A stretch of 64,000 nucleotides of DNA from Opitutia bacterium UBA4506 (GTDB taxonomy: Bacteria; Verrucomicrobiota; Verrucomicrobiia; Opitutales; Puniceicoccaceae): the NCBI GenBank assembly GCA_002388665.1, contig DGMY01000042.1:108461-172460 (forward strand), given 5' to 3'. The translations under genes were made by a program, and so were the position numbers. Below, in pieces: positions 8,142 through 17,298 of the stretch. The notes beneath the pieces are model-generated. The model had not been told where the DNA came from, did not search any database, and saw nothing but the letters and a program-made list of their open reading frames with translations. How positions within the stretch are numbered: position 1 is the stretch's first letter; the number at the start of each line of letters is the position of its first letter.

Positions 8142-10088
8142 ATGAAGCTATTGCTTACTATTCTCGCCCTCAGCGCAGGAATCGTCATTCACCTACCCGC
8201 ACAGGAAGCAACCGAGAATAGCCCTCCCGATTCTGCGGACACCGCCCCTCCCACCCCTTCAACTCACACGGATGCCTACAAGCGTTCCCACATGGACGCC
8301 CCCGCCTACGTGGACCAAAAGCTCAATTCGCGAAAACTTTTGGACCACATGTCCAACTTCGCCTCCGATACCCGCAGCCCCCGTGCAACCCTTGAAAGCT
8401 TCTTCTACCTGATCGACAGCTACTACACGTTGATCAGCGCGGATGGGGTAACTTGGGACAACCAAGACGACTTGGACAATATCGCGCTTGAGCTGGCCGA
8501 TCTGTTCGACATGGACGACGTACCCGTCAATTTTCAGGCAGACGCCGCAATCGAGGCCTCTGTCTACATGGCGGAGTATCTGTCTCGCCGCGAGATGCCG
8601 CCCCTTAACGAAATTCCCGACGAAGACGAAATGGCTAAAGCCATCAAGGCGGGCAAACTACCCGTCTACCGAATCCCCGGTACTCCGATTGAGATTGCCC
8701 GCGTGAATCATGGAGACCTCGAAGGCCATTCATTGTTCGTCAACACGATGCTCACCGATGCCAAAAGCCTCTACGACCAAGCGGCGAACTACCCCTACCT
8801 CAGCGATCAGTTTCAGGGCTTCTACGAATTATATTTCCTGACACCCGGACCCATGATCCCGACCAATCTGATCCGCTCTTTGCCCAACTGGATGATGGTC
8901 GATATCTACGAGCAAACCATCTGGCAATGGATTCTGACTCTCTTCGGATTCGCCGTCCTGGTCGGCGCCGTCTACGGGCTCGGCCGACTCATCAAACACG
9001 TGAGCCGAAACTGGCAACCATTGTCGGTAAGCACCGCCCATCTATCTGTACCCATCGTCACGATTTTCCTCACCAAATGGTTGATCTACCTGTTGGACGA
9101 GCAGGTCTATCTCACCGGGGAGGCATGGGAGTTCATCATCATGATCTCTGACCTGATCGTCCTCCTGAGCATGATTACTATCATCATAGTACTGGGTAGT
9201 ATCATTGCGGCCTTTATTGAAAAGTCACGGCGCCTAAAGATCCGAAGTATCGACCTATACCTGATCCGCCTCGGCATCCGCATTTTCAGCATCATCATTG
9301 CCATCGGGATTATGGTGCAGGGACTCCAGAGGCTCGGCTTCTCCGGGGCGACACTGCTCGCGGGGGCCAGTGTCTCCGGTCTCGCGGTCGCCTTGGCCGC
9401 CCAAAGTACACTCAAGAACGTGTTCGGAAGTATCATGCTCGTTCTCGACAAACCGTTTGTCATTGGAAACCGGATTAAGATCAAAAACTTTGACGGGATC
9501 GTGGAAGAAATCGGACTGCGATCCACCCGGCTACGCACGCTCGACGGACACGTAGTCTCCATCCCAAACGATGAACTCTCCTGTTCCGACATCGAGAACG
9601 TCAGCAGCCGCCCCTACATCAAGCGGGTGTTCAACATTACGCTACCCTATAGCACCTCTCCCGAAAAGATCGAAGAGGCGATGAACATCGTAAAATCAAT
9701 CCTGGCGCTGCCCGCGAAGGAGGAAGCGAGTACGGACACCCCTTCCAGCGGAGACTCCGGGATCTCGACAAGCGACGAGAATTCGAAACAGGCCCCTCCG
9801 AGCAACGAACCCTTACACAAGCCGGATTTCACTCCGCAGGTCTATTTCAACGAACTGGCTGCGGACTCGCTCAATCTCATGGTAATCTACTGGTATTTCC
9901 CCGCCGAATACTGGGACTACCTCGCCCACGCCACCTGGGTCAATTCCGAGCTCGTGCGCCGCTTCAATGACGCGGGCATCGAATTCGCCTTTCCCACGCA
10001 AACAGTTGTACTCGAGAACGCCTCCAAACCCTCAGAAGAAGAGACCGCAGACTCATCAACAGCCGCCGTCGCACCTCGGGAAGCCTAG
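8142..10088 (+). CDS. Mechanosensitive ion channel, MscS family, with long N-terminal extension
   Basis: A 648-residue MscS-type channel for release of solutes on hypo-osmotic shock. A signal peptide (MKLLLTILAL to LPAQ) leads into a periplasmic region of about 240 residues with no domain I recognise. Transmembrane helices follow, and then the pore helix and beta domain: GASVSGLAVALAAQSTLKN, VLDKPFVIGNRIKI, VEEIGLRSTRLRT and the IPNDELS edge. The cytoplasmic end contains a Ser/Pro/Asp-rich insert (about 525-560) before the final alpha/beta part. The longer frame starts at 8112, but the ATG at 8142 gives the signal peptide its proper N-terminus. The size resembles the larger MscS/YnaI class rather than E. 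coli MscS. Confidence 0.9.
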   Translation: MKLLLTILALSAGIVIHLPAQEATENSPPDSADTAPPTPSTHTDAYKRSHMDAPAYVDQKLNSRKLLDHMSNFASDTRSPRATLESFFYLIDSYYTLISADGVTWDNQDDLDNIALELADLFDMDDVPVNFQADAAIEASVYMAEYLSRREMPPLNEIPDEDEMAKAIKAGKLPVYRIPGTPIEIARVNHGDLEGHSLFVNTMLTDAKSLYDQAANYPYLSDQFQGFYELYFLTPGPMIPTNLIRSLPNWMMVDIYEQTIWQWILTLFGFAVLVGAVYGLGRLIKHVSRNWQPLSVSTAHLSVPIVTIFLTKWLIYLLDEQVYLTGEAWEFIIMISDLIVLLSMITIIIVLGSIIAAFIEKSRRLKIRSIDLYLIRLGIRIFSIIIAIGIMVQGLQRLGFSGATLLAGASVSGLAVALAAQSTLKNVFGSIMLVLDKPFVIGNRIKIKNFDGIVEEIGLRSTRLRTLDGHVVSIPNDELSCSDIENVSSRPYIKRVFNITLPYSTSPEKIEEAMNIVKSILALPAKEEASTDTPSSGDSGISTSDENSKQAPPSNEPLHKPDFTPQVYFNELAADSLNLMVIYWYFPAEYWDYLAHATWVNSELVRRFNDAGIEFAFPTQTVVLENASKPSEEETADSSTAAVAPREA

Positions 10089-10182
10089 GTCTGCGACCCC
10101 GGCGGACTTTCCCTCCAGAAGCCCCGGAGAGCGAATACCGTACGGCATCCGCTCCCGGGCGCCGAAGAGAGATCCGATCACC

Positions 10183-11595
10183 TCAGGCGAGGTCCTCTTC
10201 CGGAAGGTCGCTGTACACTTGGAAGTCAGGATAGGCTTCGTTTCCGTGTTCGCCGATGTCCAAGCCCTCGATCTCTTCCTCAGCCGAAACCCGTAGACCC
10301 GTAGTCGCCTTAATCAGCTTAAAGCAAACCCAGGAAACGGGAAAGACAAAGAGGAAGACCGCGATCACCCCGACCAGCTGAACACCTAACTGAGCAGTGC
10401 CTCCGTAAAGGATTCCGTCAGAAACCAGCCCTGCGTCGATGGCCTGCGATCCGAAGACGCCAACCGACAAGGTTCCCCAAACCCCGCAAACCCCATGGAC
10501 AGTCACCGCGCCGACTGGATCATCCACCCGGAGAACGCGTTCGATGAAGATCACCGAGAACACGGCGAGGACACCTCCGATCAATCCGACAAACATTGCC
10601 CCGATGATCGTCACACTCGCGCAGGATGCGGTAATACTGACCAACCCGGCGATACAGCCGTTTAGGGTCATTGATAGATCCGGCTTTCCGAACTTTAACC
10701 AAGTGGAAACAGCGGCTCCGATACAACCGGTCGAAGCGGCAATTAGGGTGACCATTGCAATATAGGCCATGGAGTTATCCGCGCCCAATGTCGAACCGGC
10801 GTTGAATCCGAACCACCCAAAAATCAGAATGAAGCAACCGAGTGCGGCCAACGGCATATTGTGCCCGGGAATGGGAAGCGGCTTACCCGATTCATCGTAC
10901 TTGCCCAATCGAGCACCCAACACAATCGCACCAGCAAGTCCTGCCCATGCGCCAACCGAGTGCACTACTGTCGAACCAGCGAAGTCGCGCATCCCCAGCT
11001 CAACGAGCCATCCGCCACCAGACCAGATCCAGTGACCCACAACCGGATAAATCAAGCAGGTGACAACAAGGCTATAAAGAATATAGGCAATAAACTTCGT
11101 CCGTTCGGCCATGGCCCCGGAAGCGATCGTCGCCGCAGTCGCGGCAAACACGACTTGGAACAACCACTCGGCGGCTACCAAATTGCTCGCTGCCGTATCG
11201 GTATTGGAGAGAAGCGCGTCACCCATAAAGAGGAAGCCGGAATCCCATCCGATGAACCCTCCCACACTGGCGCCATACATCAGCGAGTAACCAACAATCG
11301 CAAACCCCACTACAGCAAAGCTGAAATCGAGCACGTTCTTCATCATAATGTTGCAGGTATTCTTGGCTCGAGTGAGGCCACTCTCCAGAAGGGCAAACCC
11401 GGCCTGCATGAAAAACACCAGAAAGGCCGCCACCATATACCAAATGATATCCCCTGTAATTTTGGGAAGAGCCACGACGGCCTCCACCGATTCCTCCTGT
11501 GCTCGCAAAAGGCCTGAGCTACACAGCAAGACTAAAACGATTACCGATGGGAGATGGAAGAATCCCAGTGAGCGTGTACGAATCAATGACTTCAT
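10183..11595 (-). CDS. amt: Ammonium transporter, Amt family
   Basis: A 470-residue Amt/AmtB channel for ammonium. After a cleavable-type signal (VIVLVLLCSSGLLRAQ) the family hallmarks follow: FFMQAGFALLESGLTRAKNT, the SGAMAER segment, HSVGAWAGLAGAI and VHGVCGVWGTL, which includes one pore histidine. Eleven hydrophobic helices can be traced. The C-terminal tail ends VSAEEEIEGLDIGEHGNEAYP, the typical cytoplasmic tail contacted by PII proteins. No glnK/PII gene is adjacent. Instead it is the last gene, 41 bases downstream, of a minus-strand run containing a pseudo-NtrC protein and two roadblock-like proteins. Confidence 0.93.
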   Translation of the reverse strand: MKSLIRTRSLGFFHLPSVIVLVLLCSSGLLRAQEESVEAVVALPKITGDIIWYMVAAFLVFFMQAGFALLESGLTRAKNTCNIMMKNVLDFSFAVVGFAIVGYSLMYGASVGGFIGWDSGFLFMGDALLSNTDTAASNLVAAEWLFQVVFAATAATIASGAMAERTKFIAYILYSLVVTCLIYPVVGHWIWSGGGWLVELGMRDFAGSTVVHSVGAWAGLAGAIVLGARLGKYDESGKPLPIPGHNMPLAALGCFILIFGWFGFNAGSTLGADNSMAYIAMVTLIAASTGCIGAAVSTWLKFGKPDLSMTLNGCIAGLVSITASCASVTIIGAMFVGLIGGVLAVFSVIFIERVLRVDDPVGAVTVHGVCGVWGTLSVGVFGSQAIDAGLVSDGILYGGTAQLGVQLVGVIAVFLFVFPVSWVCFKLIKATTGLRVSAEEEIEGLDIGEHGNEAYPDFQVYSDLPEEDLA

Positions 11596-11636
11596 GAATG
11601 CGTTGTTGGATCAGTTCAATGTGGTTGGCGATTGCT

Positions 11637-12908
11637 TCAGGTGGCCGAACAGGACTCCTGAAGCGGAAAAAATGCTTCGTCAGCTGTACTTTCGATGAGG
11701 TGCTCAGAGATCGTATTCTGGGTCTCCAGATTCCGAAGAGTCTCGGCAGAAAGAATCCGCTCCTGCCCGAGCGCGATCGAGTTCCGCAGTACTTGAACCA
11801 ATCGCTTGTAGCTAAACTCAGCGCGATTCTCCTCTAAGTAGCGGAGAGCCTCCGGTGCTATCTCTTTCACAACGAGAAAGGGATGGGCCATGGTCAGGCC
11901 CGAGAGGAATCCGTTCACAATCGGACGGACGTCTTCCAGACGATAAGCCAAGGGCGGCAACTCAAGTTGCACACTCTTTTTCACTAGGTCTGCAAACACG
12001 CCCACGGTCTCCTCGTATAGAAAACCGGCACCTGCCTCCTGACCTAGAATCAGCCGTAAATGTGGATTGCGGATGTTCTCCATGTTTTCAACAAACTGGA
12101 GAAGCTCTCGAAGTGATTCGGCCGAAGCTTCATCGCATCCCTCAATGTAGCAGAGCCTGGGTTTCCCCGCATCTTTGGCTTTCTTCTCAATCCTGTGCAG
12201 CAAATCGAGGGAAACTTCATCGCCGGAAACGATGTGAAGCATCTCTTCATCCCCATGAATTTGATACTGTATCTCCCTCGCAGCGAGGATCAGCTCCGCG
12301 CCTTCTTCACCGGAGAGTATCATCACAGTTTCAAAGGAGAGGGATTCTATGAGCTTCTTTCCAAAATCACGAGAAACCGGACTGACTGCCGTGATGTAAC
12401 GAAATGATTTCTCAACCGCACTCGCACCCGGCAACTTCGACCTACCCGTCAGGGTTCTGGCTCCGGCCGACGGATTGAAGGCGCGCCGAAATCCTCTCGC
12501 ACCACTCTTCCCAACAGATGCAGGCGACTTATTCTGCGCCACTCGAATTTCCCCGAGCATACTTTTCAAGCGAGCCTTTGCCCGGCCTGCTTGAGGCGGG
12601 AGAAGAAGATAGTGCTTGAGACCATCAACTTTCCCACTCTGATCATTCATCAAATCCGGTTCATATTCTTCGAACCCAATTAAAGTCCTCTCCGGAAATT
12701 CATCCTTCAGTCGCGCAAAGCAGTCCTGGCCGTCTGATAGCTTGGCATGCAAGTCGAAGAGGATCGGTTCACTCTCTTTTCCCTCCTGACGCAAGGAAGC
12801 GACATAGCTCTCGCAGTCATCGTGGAACACGGCACTTCTCCCCAATTCTCTGAGTAAGAGTGAAAGGCGACTCCGAGTCCGGTTCCTCTGAACAAGCACG
12901 TGAATCAT
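11637..12908 (-). CDS. Degenerate NtrC-like protein (pseudo-receiver plus inactive AAA+ domain)
   Basis: A 423-residue protein laid out like a sigma-54 activator but missing its active parts. The N-terminus (1-125) has a receiver-like alternation without the phospho-acceptor pocket. From about 170 the sequence follows the NtrC AAA+ plan: VMILSGEEGAEL stands where GESGTGKE would be, with no Walker A lysine. The later segments LELPPLAYRLEDVRPIVNGFL and APEALRYLEEN match the RxxDI and lid regions. The GAFTGA loop and the C-terminal Fis-type DNA-binding helix-turn-helix are absent. It probably works by protein contacts, not ATP hydrolysis or DNA binding. It lies 40 bases after the second roadblock gene and 41 before amt. 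Confidence 0.65.
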   Translation of the reverse strand: MIHVLVQRNRTRSRLSLLLRELGRSAVFHDDCESYVASLRQEGKESEPILFDLHAKLSDGQDCFARLKDEFPERTLIGFEEYEPDLMNDQSGKVDGLKHYLLLPPQAGRAKARLKSMLGEIRVAQNKSPASVGKSGARGFRRAFNPSAGARTLTGRSKLPGASAVEKSFRYITAVSPVSRDFGKKLIESLSFETVMILSGEEGAELILAAREIQYQIHGDEEMLHIVSGDEVSLDLLHRIEKKAKDAGKPRLCYIEGCDEASAESLRELLQFVENMENIRNPHLRLILGQEAGAGFLYEETVGVFADLVKKSVQLELPPLAYRLEDVRPIVNGFLSGLTMAHPFLVVKEIAPEALRYLEENRAEFSYKRLVQVLRNSIALGQERILSAETLRNLETQNTISEHLIESTADEAFFPLQESCSAT

Positions 12909-12948
12909 GAAGCGTCAGTTCGTTCTCAGAGAAATGGTTCGCGCGGGT

Positions 12949-13461
12949 TTAATACTGATTTCCCCGAAAACAACGAGCAGGTCGTGGGCGGACCACTCTC
13001 TTCCGTTGAGCCGGTACGACGGGAGCGGATTGCGTCTCGGCGGAGTCTTTCGGTGCTTCCGGAGAAGGCAGCCCGGGCTCGGCTGGCTCAGGCTCTTTCG
13101 CAAGTTCTGCGCGCAACTGGCCAATCACCTTTGGCGTAATGTGCTTGAGAACGAGGTTCGTCACCATGCGCAAGGAAACCAGATTCACCGTCGGCTCCAC
13201 GATGACCATCAAATAGACCGAACGACTTCGCCGCAGTTGAATGTACTTTTGCGGAAATTTCAGCAGGTAATCATCGCACGGCAGATAATTTGAGTCGACC
13301 GCTTCGAACATCGCCATCACTCGACGGGACAAGTCGTCAAAAAAATCATCGAGAAAAAAGTCCGGGAGTGCGTTTTGCAGAACCGCCCCCTTTTTATCCA
13401 TGATGCAAGCACCATCAACGTCCGGTAGTTCTAATACGTTTTTTATAATTTTTTCAATCAT
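12949..13461 (-). CDS. Roadblock/LC7-like protein
   Basis: A 170-residue protein. Its first about 120 residues fit a roadblock/LC7 (profilin-like) fold: an N-terminal helix MIEKIIKNVLELP, then VDGACIMDKKGAVLQNALP, a long helix, and paired strands ending YLMVIVEPTVNLVSLRMVTNLVL. The C-terminal 50 residues are rich in Ala, Pro, Glu and Arg and look disordered. Roadblock proteins usually dimerise and act as scaffolds or regulators of small GTPases such as MglA, but no GTPase gene is near. The gene follows the other roadblock-like gene by 3 bases. The family call is from pattern only. Confidence 0.6.
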   Translation of the reverse strand: MIEKIIKNVLELPDVDGACIMDKKGAVLQNALPDFFLDDFFDDLSRRVMAMFEAVDSNYLPCDDYLLKFPQKYIQLRRSRSVYLMVIVEPTVNLVSLRMVTNLVLKHITPKVIGQLRAELAKEPEPAEPGLPSPEAPKDSAETQSAPVVPAQRKRVVRPRPARCFRGNQY

Positions 13462-13464
13462 TCA

Positions 13465-13779
13465 TCACTCCTGGTCGATCAGTTCGCTCAAAATTTGTTC
13501 TGTACTAGCACGACTGGTACACAGAATTCCGAGACTACTTTCTTCCTGGGGTATGCAGATTGCGGTGGTATTGGTGCCCACTAAATGGACTTCTTCAACG
13601 GCATCCAGACCAAAGGGCTCCCCGATCATATTGGCTATCTGGGCGGTATAACCAAGGATTTGGCCGAAGACCTCGAGGTCATCTCCGGTGGCTTCCAGGA
13701 TCGACCCGCTGGCCGAGCACTCGATGGATCCAATGTAGCCGAGCCGGCTTAGGTGTTCGGTATTCGCATCTTTAAACAT
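13465..13779 (-). CDS. Small roadblock/LC7-like protein
   Basis: A 104-residue single-domain protein: LGYIGSIECSASGSILEATGD, a helix (VFGQILGYTAQIANMIGEPFGL), a strand pair (VEEVHLVGTNTTAICIPQE and LGILCTSRA), and a final helix. This is a compact profilin-like roadblock pattern. It is the first clear gene of the four-gene minus-strand unit ending in amt and lies 3 bases from its larger partner, so a heterodimer is plausible. No enzymatic residues are visible. Confidence 0.6.
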   Translation of the reverse strand: MFKDANTEHLSRLGYIGSIECSASGSILEATGDDLEVFGQILGYTAQIANMIGEPFGLDAVEEVHLVGTNTTAICIPQEESSLGILCTSRASTEQILSELIDQE

Positions 13780-14285
13780 GGCTCAACTAGGGGAGCATAA
13801 TGAATGCCAATCGATCCCACCCAAATCACAGCCAACACGATCAAACAGGACAAAACGGATGGGTTTCGGCCCAATAATCGTATTCAGAATACCGATATAA
13901 ATAACGACCCCATTTCCTCCAAACCGTACATGGCGTAAATAGAACGTTATTTTTTCAGAAAAGAAAGTCAGCCCGGAGAGAGGCATGAAATCCCTGCTCT
14001 CTCCATGATGGAAGATCGCCGGCGGATTCGTAGGGAAATTTCAATACACCTACAGATCGGGACCCGCTCATGCCGAAACGGATCCGCGTCCCTCGAATTA
14101 CAGCCGACTCCCCCCTCATCCGCGAAGCCGGACTCATTCAGTAGCCCCGGGAAGCGATATCTATAGCTCGGCTGCTCTCTTTGTACCCCGGACACCCCAG
14201 TATAGATTCGAAGACATTGGCCATTTTTAAGATCGCCGCGAAGGATCCCCGGGCCTACATTGTCATTTTAGAACCATTCCAAACA
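13780..14285. other. Divergent intergenic region, mostly unexplained
   Basis: About 500 bases between the roadblock operon and the metal ATPase gene. It holds one 8-bp perfect inverted repeat, GGAGAGAG (13975-13982) and CTCTCTCC (13997-14004), and a 67-codon minus-strand frame (13783-13986) that ends 3 bases before the first roadblock gene. That frame has no family resemblance and only weak coding character. I find no tRNA, convincing promoter or sigma-54 site. The upstream regions of both neighbouring operons must lie here. Confidence 0.5.
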
Positions 14286-16595
14286 ATGTCTCATTCATTC
14301 CAAGAGTCAAAGATGCCTGCAGCCGGAAAGAGCTGGCAGGAGACTCTTGCGGAATTCCTCCGGACGAAAGGAAACCTCGAAGCAATCCTCGTAAAGCCTG
14401 AGGAACGCCTGATCGCGGTGGCGACTCTCGGAACATCCGATGACGGCGAACTGGAGTCCTTACTGCGGGAAACCCTCTCCCGGGTCATCGACGATCTCGA
14501 ATCGGAACGCGACCCAACGAAGTGGAAGATGTTCCCCGTGAACCGGAATCAAGGAATTCTGGTCAAGAATATCGACGGTCAACTTTTGTTTGAAAAGGAG
14601 AGTTGTCCGACGGCCCCGCAATTCTGGAAGTGGCGAGAGTTCTCCTGGCCCGAGGAGGAGGATCTAGAGGAAGAATCGACAGGAGAGGAATGGCGATTCC
14701 TCGCGATCATGGCCGGGATATGCGGCATTAGCCTGGGTCTTGGATTCATTCTACAAAAGGCGGGGACGATCTCCTTCCCGATTGCCATCGGGTTCTACGC
14801 CGTCTCCATGATCGCCGGTGGATGGGATGCGGCAATCGACACTTTCCACAAAGTACGGCGGGGAGTCCTCGACATTCACTTCCTCATGTTGGCTGTAGCG
14901 ATAGGAGCCACTTCAATCGGTGCCTATATAGAAGGCGCACTCCTGCTCTTCCTCTTTTCGCTGTCGGGAGCCCTCGAACACTTCGCGGTCTACCGCACCC
15001 ATCGCGAGATTGGATCACTGGTAGCCAACGCCCCAAAGACGGCGCGAGTGGTCCAAGCAGAAGACCGGCTCGAGACCGTCCCGATCGGAGAAGTCGAGGT
15101 CGGTCAGATCGTACAGGTCAAACCGGATGAGCTCTTCCCTATCGACGGGACTTTGATTTCAGGAAAAACAGCTGCCGACGAAGCCAACCTCACCGGAGAA
15201 TCGGTTCCGGTTGAAAAAGAAAGCGGTGACAAGATTTTCGGGGGCACCCTAAACCTCTGGGGCTCCGTCCAGATTAGAGTCACCCGACGGGCCGAGGACA
15301 GTTCCCTCCAGAAAATCATTCGACTGATCCATCAGGCTCAAAAGCAGCGTGCACCCAGCCAGCGGTTCACCGATCGATTCGGGACTCACTACACCTACCT
15401 AGTCCTCGCGGCCACGACCCTAGTATTCCTTGGGTGGTGGCTATTCATGGGGTTGCCCCCTTTTGTAGGAGACGAGAGCAACCCATCAGCTTTCTACCGG
15501 GCCATGACTTTTCTCGTCGTAGCGAGCCCCTGCGCCCTAGTTCTTTCAATCCCCTCTGCAATTCTCGCCTGCATCGCTCGCGGGGCACGGATGGGAGTCC
15601 TCTTTCGCGGCGGTGCCCCGATCGAGAAACTCGCGGAGATCGATTGCGTGGCTCTCGATAAAACGGGAACTCTGACCACTGGGGAGCTAGAGGTGATCGG
15701 CGCCGAGAGTTTTCCTCCCGGATCCGAGGACTTTATCCTTCAAACCGCCTACTCACTGGAACGAAATTCAAACCACCCCATCGCTCGAGCCATCACCCAT
15801 TATGGGGAGTTACACGGCCTTCAATCCACGGCAGTGACTGACTTCCAATCGATTAGCGGTCATGGGCTCCGTGCGGTTTCGGACGACGAAGTGTGCTTTC
15901 TCGGGCGCCGCGAACTCTTTGCCCGAGACGATCTTGCGGAGGTCTTGAACGAGATCCCAGATCCGCCGCCAGCGATCACGGAAGTCTGGGTGGTCCACCG
16001 AGGTCTGATTGGTCGAGTCCTCCTCCAGGATCGCATCCGCTCTCAATCGGCCCAAGTTCTCGAACGATTCCACGAACAGGGGATTCGCACCATCATGCTC
16101 ACCGGGGATCGCCGATCGACCGCAGAGGTTGTCGGCCGAAAGATCGGGATTCAGGAAGTCCGGGCCGGCCTCCTACCCGAAGATAAAGTACAGGCCATTC
16201 TCGACCTCAAGGCCGAAGGGCGCAAAGTCGCGATGGTTGGCGACGGGGTCAATGACGCACCCAGCCTAGCCGCGGCCTATGTCTCTGCAGGGATGGGCGC
16301 AAGGGGCAGCGACGCAGCACTCGAACAATCTGAGATCGTACTCATGAACGACCGGATTGAGAAATTCCTCGATGCATTTCTTCTCAGCCGTTACGCGAAA
16401 AATGTCATTCGCTGGAACCTCGTCATCGCGCTCGGCACGGTGGTTATCATGATGACCACCTCAATCCTCGGACTCATTCCACTCACCGTAGGCGTCGTGG
16501 CCCACGAGGGCAGTACGGTCCTCGTCTGCCTCAATAGTCTAAGGCTCCTGTTCGTCGGACTGCGGTCCGACCGGGCGACAAGAGAGAGCGAATAA
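14286..16595 (+). CDS. P1B-4-type heavy-metal-transporting ATPase
   Basis: A roughly 769-residue P-type ATPase. The actuator loop NLTGESVPVEK, the phosphorylation motif DKTGTLTTG and the hinge GDGVNDAPSLAAAY are intact. The membrane metal motif is SPC (VVASPCALVLS), not CPC, and the last helices carry HEGSTVLVCLNSLRLL. The SPC plus HEGxT pair is the signature of P1B-4 ATPases, which export cobalt and in some bacteria iron, zinc or other divalent metals. The first about 150 residues lack a CxxC metal-binding domain and end in an acidic stretch (PEEEDLEEES). The frame opens at 14181; the ATG at 14286 or 14313 fits best. It converges with msrA. Confidence 0.87.
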   Translation: MSHSFQESKMPAAGKSWQETLAEFLRTKGNLEAILVKPEERLIAVATLGTSDDGELESLLRETLSRVIDDLESERDPTKWKMFPVNRNQGILVKNIDGQLLFEKESCPTAPQFWKWREFSWPEEEDLEEESTGEEWRFLAIMAGICGISLGLGFILQKAGTISFPIAIGFYAVSMIAGGWDAAIDTFHKVRRGVLDIHFLMLAVAIGATSIGAYIEGALLLFLFSLSGALEHFAVYRTHREIGSLVANAPKTARVVQAEDRLETVPIGEVEVGQIVQVKPDELFPIDGTLISGKTAADEANLTGESVPVEKESGDKIFGGTLNLWGSVQIRVTRRAEDSSLQKIIRLIHQAQKQRAPSQRFTDRFGTHYTYLVLAATTLVFLGWWLFMGLPPFVGDESNPSAFYRAMTFLVVASPCALVLSIPSAILACIARGARMGVLFRGGAPIEKLAEIDCVALDKTGTLTTGELEVIGAESFPPGSEDFILQTAYSLERNSNHPIARAITHYGELHGLQSTAVTDFQSISGHGLRAVSDDEVCFLGRRELFARDDLAEVLNEIPDPPPAITEVWVVHRGLIGRVLLQDRIRSQSAQVLERFHEQGIRTIMLTGDRRSTAEVVGRKIGIQEVRAGLLPEDKVQAILDLKAEGRKVAMVGDGVNDAPSLAAAYVSAGMGARGSDAALEQSEIVLMNDRIEKFLDAFLLSRYAKNVIRWNLVIALGTVVIMMTTSILGLIPLTVGVVAHEGSTVLVCLNSLRLLFVGLRSDRATRESE

Positions 16596-16610
16596 GCCGG
16601 CGCCCCTCAA

Positions 16611-17174
16611 TCAAAGAGAGCTCTTCTTGTATTTCAGAAGGAGATCTCTCGGAATATGGCAGGGGTCTTCTGGGTTGCGGGTCAATCGATCCTGGTGCTC
16701 TTCGGCACTCCTCACGTAATTCGATAAAGGCAACACCTCGACAACAATCTGATCCCGATCTCCCCTCATCCAAAGATAGGCCCTAGCCTGTTCCAAGTGG
16801 ATCGTATTCAAGCTGTAGACGCCTGTCCGGTACTTCGGGCCGACATCATTGCCCTGCCGATTGCGACTATAGGGATCGATGATCTCGAAGAAATAGCCCA
16901 TCAACTCTTTCACGGAGAGCCGCGTTGAATCAAACCGCGTTCTGACACACTCGGCATACCCATCGTAATCGCCATCCCGATCACAGGATGTTCCATTCGC
17001 TCGACCGGCCTCGGTATCCAAAACACCGGGCAAATGACGCAGGAATTCCTGCACTCCCCAAAGACAACCGCCCGCTAGATAGATCTCCTCCTCCACGCCG
17101 ACAAACTGTCGGACCGGACTCGAAGTTTCAAGACGTTCGCTGAACAACGATTCCTCCAGATCGCCAGGCGGCAC
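16611..17174 (-). CDS. msrA: Peptide-methionine (S)-S-oxide reductase
   Basis: MsrA-type repair enzyme that reduces methionine-S-sulfoxide in proteins. The core is clear: LAGGCLWGVQEFLRHLPGV around the catalytic Cys (GCLWG instead of the usual GCFWG), YDGYAECVRTRFD, YFFEIIDPYSRNRQGNDVGPKYRTGVY and the AEEHQDRLTRNP end. No MsrB domain is fused. The start is uncertain: the frame has no ATG near the core and runs to 17414, across the start of the divergent exported gene. I propose the GTG at 17174, giving 187 residues, with no strong ribosome-binding site. A conserved-domain alignment could place the start further in. Confidence 0.82.
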   Translation of the reverse strand: MPPGDLEESLFSERLETSSPVRQFVGVEEEIYLAGGCLWGVQEFLRHLPGVLDTEAGRANGTSCDRDGDYDGYAECVRTRFDSTRLSVKELMGYFFEIIDPYSRNRQGNDVGPKYRTGVYSLNTIHLEQARAYLWMRGDRDQIVVEVLPLSNYVRSAEEHQDRLTRNPEDPCHIPRDLLLKYKKSSL

Positions 17175-17298
17175 GAGGCGATGCCAAAAGTCGCCGCTGC
17201 CCCCATTCTCCTCCCCGCCTCCAATGAGCCAGCAAATTCTATTGCTCTTACTCCGCTCCACTACTGGAATAAAACTCCAACCTTCCTCGATTTCACCT

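Noticed and set aside
13783..13986. A 67-codon minus-strand frame 3 bases before the first roadblock gene
   Set aside because: Spacing is attractive, but there is no recognisable fold, only weak ribosome-binding potential and no family match. Kept as an open possibility within the intergenic entry.
14000..14160. A tRNA-like arrangement near the metal ATPase
   Set aside because: I found no acceptor stem and no GGTTCGAATCC-type T-loop in a consistent cloverleaf.
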